8,631 nt of DNA from positions 1 to 8,631 of the forward strand of contig DAOTFU010000035.1 in NCBI GenBank assembly GCA_035446765.1. Reading direction: 5' to 3'. This DNA is from JALOAF01 sp035446765 (GTDB lineage Bacteria > Patescibacteriota > Gracilibacteria > Absconditabacterales > Absconditicoccaceae). The notes beneath the pieces were generated by a model that worked only from the letters and a program-made list of their open reading frames with translations, was not told the DNA's origin and searched no databases. The first letter of the stretch is position 1, and every line of letters begins with the position of its first letter. This document shows, piece by piece, positions 8,128-8,631 of this stretch. The translations under genes and the position numbers were made by a program.

Positions 8128-8222
8128 ACTGTCATTGCGAGGAATGTAATGACATGGCAATCTAACTATAAGTACTAAAGGAGATTACCACATTTCGATT
8201 TCATCTCATTCGTAATGACAGT
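8128..8222. repeat. nested palindromic element (MITE-like or REP-like)
   Basis: This is a 95-base non-coding element filling most of the gap between the Fic and epimerase genes. The outer arms 8128-8140 and 8210-8222 are inverted repeats matching at 12 of 13 positions (ACTGTCATTGCGA against ACTGTCATTACGA). The inner arms 8155-8163 (TGGCAATCT) and 8182-8190 (AGATTACCA) match at 8 of 9. A third possibility pairs TGTCATT (8130-8136) perfectly with AATGACA (8148-8154). The left part is shared with 7070-7098. The right arm ends two bases before the Fic stop codon, so the element could also act as a transcription barrier or mRNA end for that gene. No transposase is present, so any mobility would depend on one elsewhere. 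Confidence 0.75.
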
Positions 8223-8224
8223 GC

Positions 8225-8631
8225 TTAATCACTTAAAAAACTAGCCACCAATTTCAATATCATATCTCTTTCTCAACTTTCACTAGTAGCCACCAAAAGA
8301 GTCAAAGCAATCAATGTATCATCATCAATTCTTTTATTTCAATTTGTACGATAAAGATAATTATTTTGTGCTAAAAATACAAGTAAAAGAAAAGCTCAAA
8401 TTTTTTTGTTCCCATCAGCAAATGGATGGTTTTTTATCACAAAATATATCAGTGCAGCTGCCTTCTCTTGTATACTAGGATAAAGCTCCACTCAATCAAA
8501 AGTTTGGTAGACTTGATCTAAAACTCATTTCAAACCATCATTTTTTTCTATTCCAAACATCTCTGATACTTCTCATTTTGGTAGTAATTGTTTTTTCATC
8601 TCATCAATAGCTTTTAGTGCATCTTTATATT
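8225..8631 (-). CDS. Fic/Doc-family protein, C-terminal part (cut by window edge)
   Basis: Only the last 134 residues are in the window; the gene continues beyond 8631. The Fic core motif is HPFADGNKKIG (H at 8426-8428), whose family members transfer AMP, another nucleotide or phosphate to a target protein. The preceding GVLDQVYQTFDGVELYPSIQEKAAALIYFVIKN and the following AFLLLVFLAQNN are typical of the Fic domain found C-terminally in RhuM-like proteins and Doc-like toxins. The second motif Arg of classical HxFxxGNGRxxR AMPylators is absent, and NKK replaces the usual NKR, which points to the Doc-like side. Four or more UGA glycines lie on conserved positions (NKKIG, TFDG). The protein ends RDMILKLVASFLSD then TAA. 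No antitoxin gene lies downstream; one could be upstream or the missing N-terminus could hold an inhibitory segment. It is separated from the sugar genes by the palindromic element. Confidence 0.88.

Noticed and set aside
7070..8222. CRISPR-like repeats
   Set aside because: There are only two copies, about 1 kb apart with a gene between them, and they differ in internal spacer length.
12..8631. UGA as tryptophan (Mycoplasma-type code)
   Set aside because: The in-frame UGA codons fall on conserved glycines (Rossmann loops, PRGFAHGF, AGG, VARGG), not on Trp positions; Trp is written UGG and, it seems, CGA.
12..8631. A region of pseudogenes, each broken by many stop codons
   Set aside because: Only TGA interrupts the frames; no TAA, TAG or frameshift occurs inside any gene, and every catalytic motif is intact, so these are recoded, not decayed, genes.

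Overview
This A+T-rich window (about 70% A+T by eye) most likely comes from a Candidate Phyla Radiation bacterium of the Absconditabacteria (SR1) / Gracilibacteria group. All nine genes lie on the minus strand. Each is interrupted many times by TGA if the standard code is used, but becomes one full-length, well-conserved protein if UGA is read as glycine (translation table 25). The recoded residues fall on diagnostic glycines: the GGxGFIG nucleotide-binding loop of RmlB, the GLGYVG loop of the nucleotide-sugar dehydrogenase, the LAGGSG loop of RmlA and the Fic motif region. A second departure from the standard code is visible. CGA occurs in frame only five times, CGG not at all, and all five CGA codons sit where the protein families have tryptophan (RmlA AWLDTGT; RmlC I-x-W; RmlB LGWKPK; the epimerase LGWKPK and FVxWY). 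I therefore read CGA as Trp here.

Layout, in the direction of transcription (right to left): the 3' part of a Fic/Doc-family gene (8225-8631, cut by the window edge); a nested palindromic repeat (8128-8222); a UDP-glucuronate-type 4-epimerase (7145-8098); a second, shorter copy of the same repeat family (7070-7098); a D-2-hydroxyacid dehydrogenase (6159-7043); a UDP-N-acetylhexosamine 6-dehydrogenase of the WbpO/TviB type (4886-6148); a Wzx-type polysaccharide flippase (3335-4882); then the complete dTDP-L-rhamnose set rmlB, rmlA, rmlC, rmlD (3275 down to 12). Spacings inside 2-hydroxyacid dehydrogenase - dehydrogenase - wzx and rmlB-A-C-D are 2-10 bases. There are larger gaps before rmlB (59 bases), before the hydroxyacid dehydrogenase (101 bases) and before the epimerase (126 bases). 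No gap reaches 300 bases, and I see no tRNA, rRNA or CRISPR.

Together the genes describe the precursor and export part of a surface polysaccharide. RmlA-D make dTDP-L-rhamnose from glucose-1-phosphate. The dehydrogenase makes a UDP-N-acetyl-hexosaminuronic acid, which the epimerase may convert at C4. Wzx would flip the lipid-linked repeat unit across the membrane. No glycosyltransferase or polymerase lies in the window, so these must be encoded elsewhere. The Fic gene is probably a separate unit, divided from the sugar genes by the repeat. Start codons have no recognisable Shine-Dalgarno sequence.
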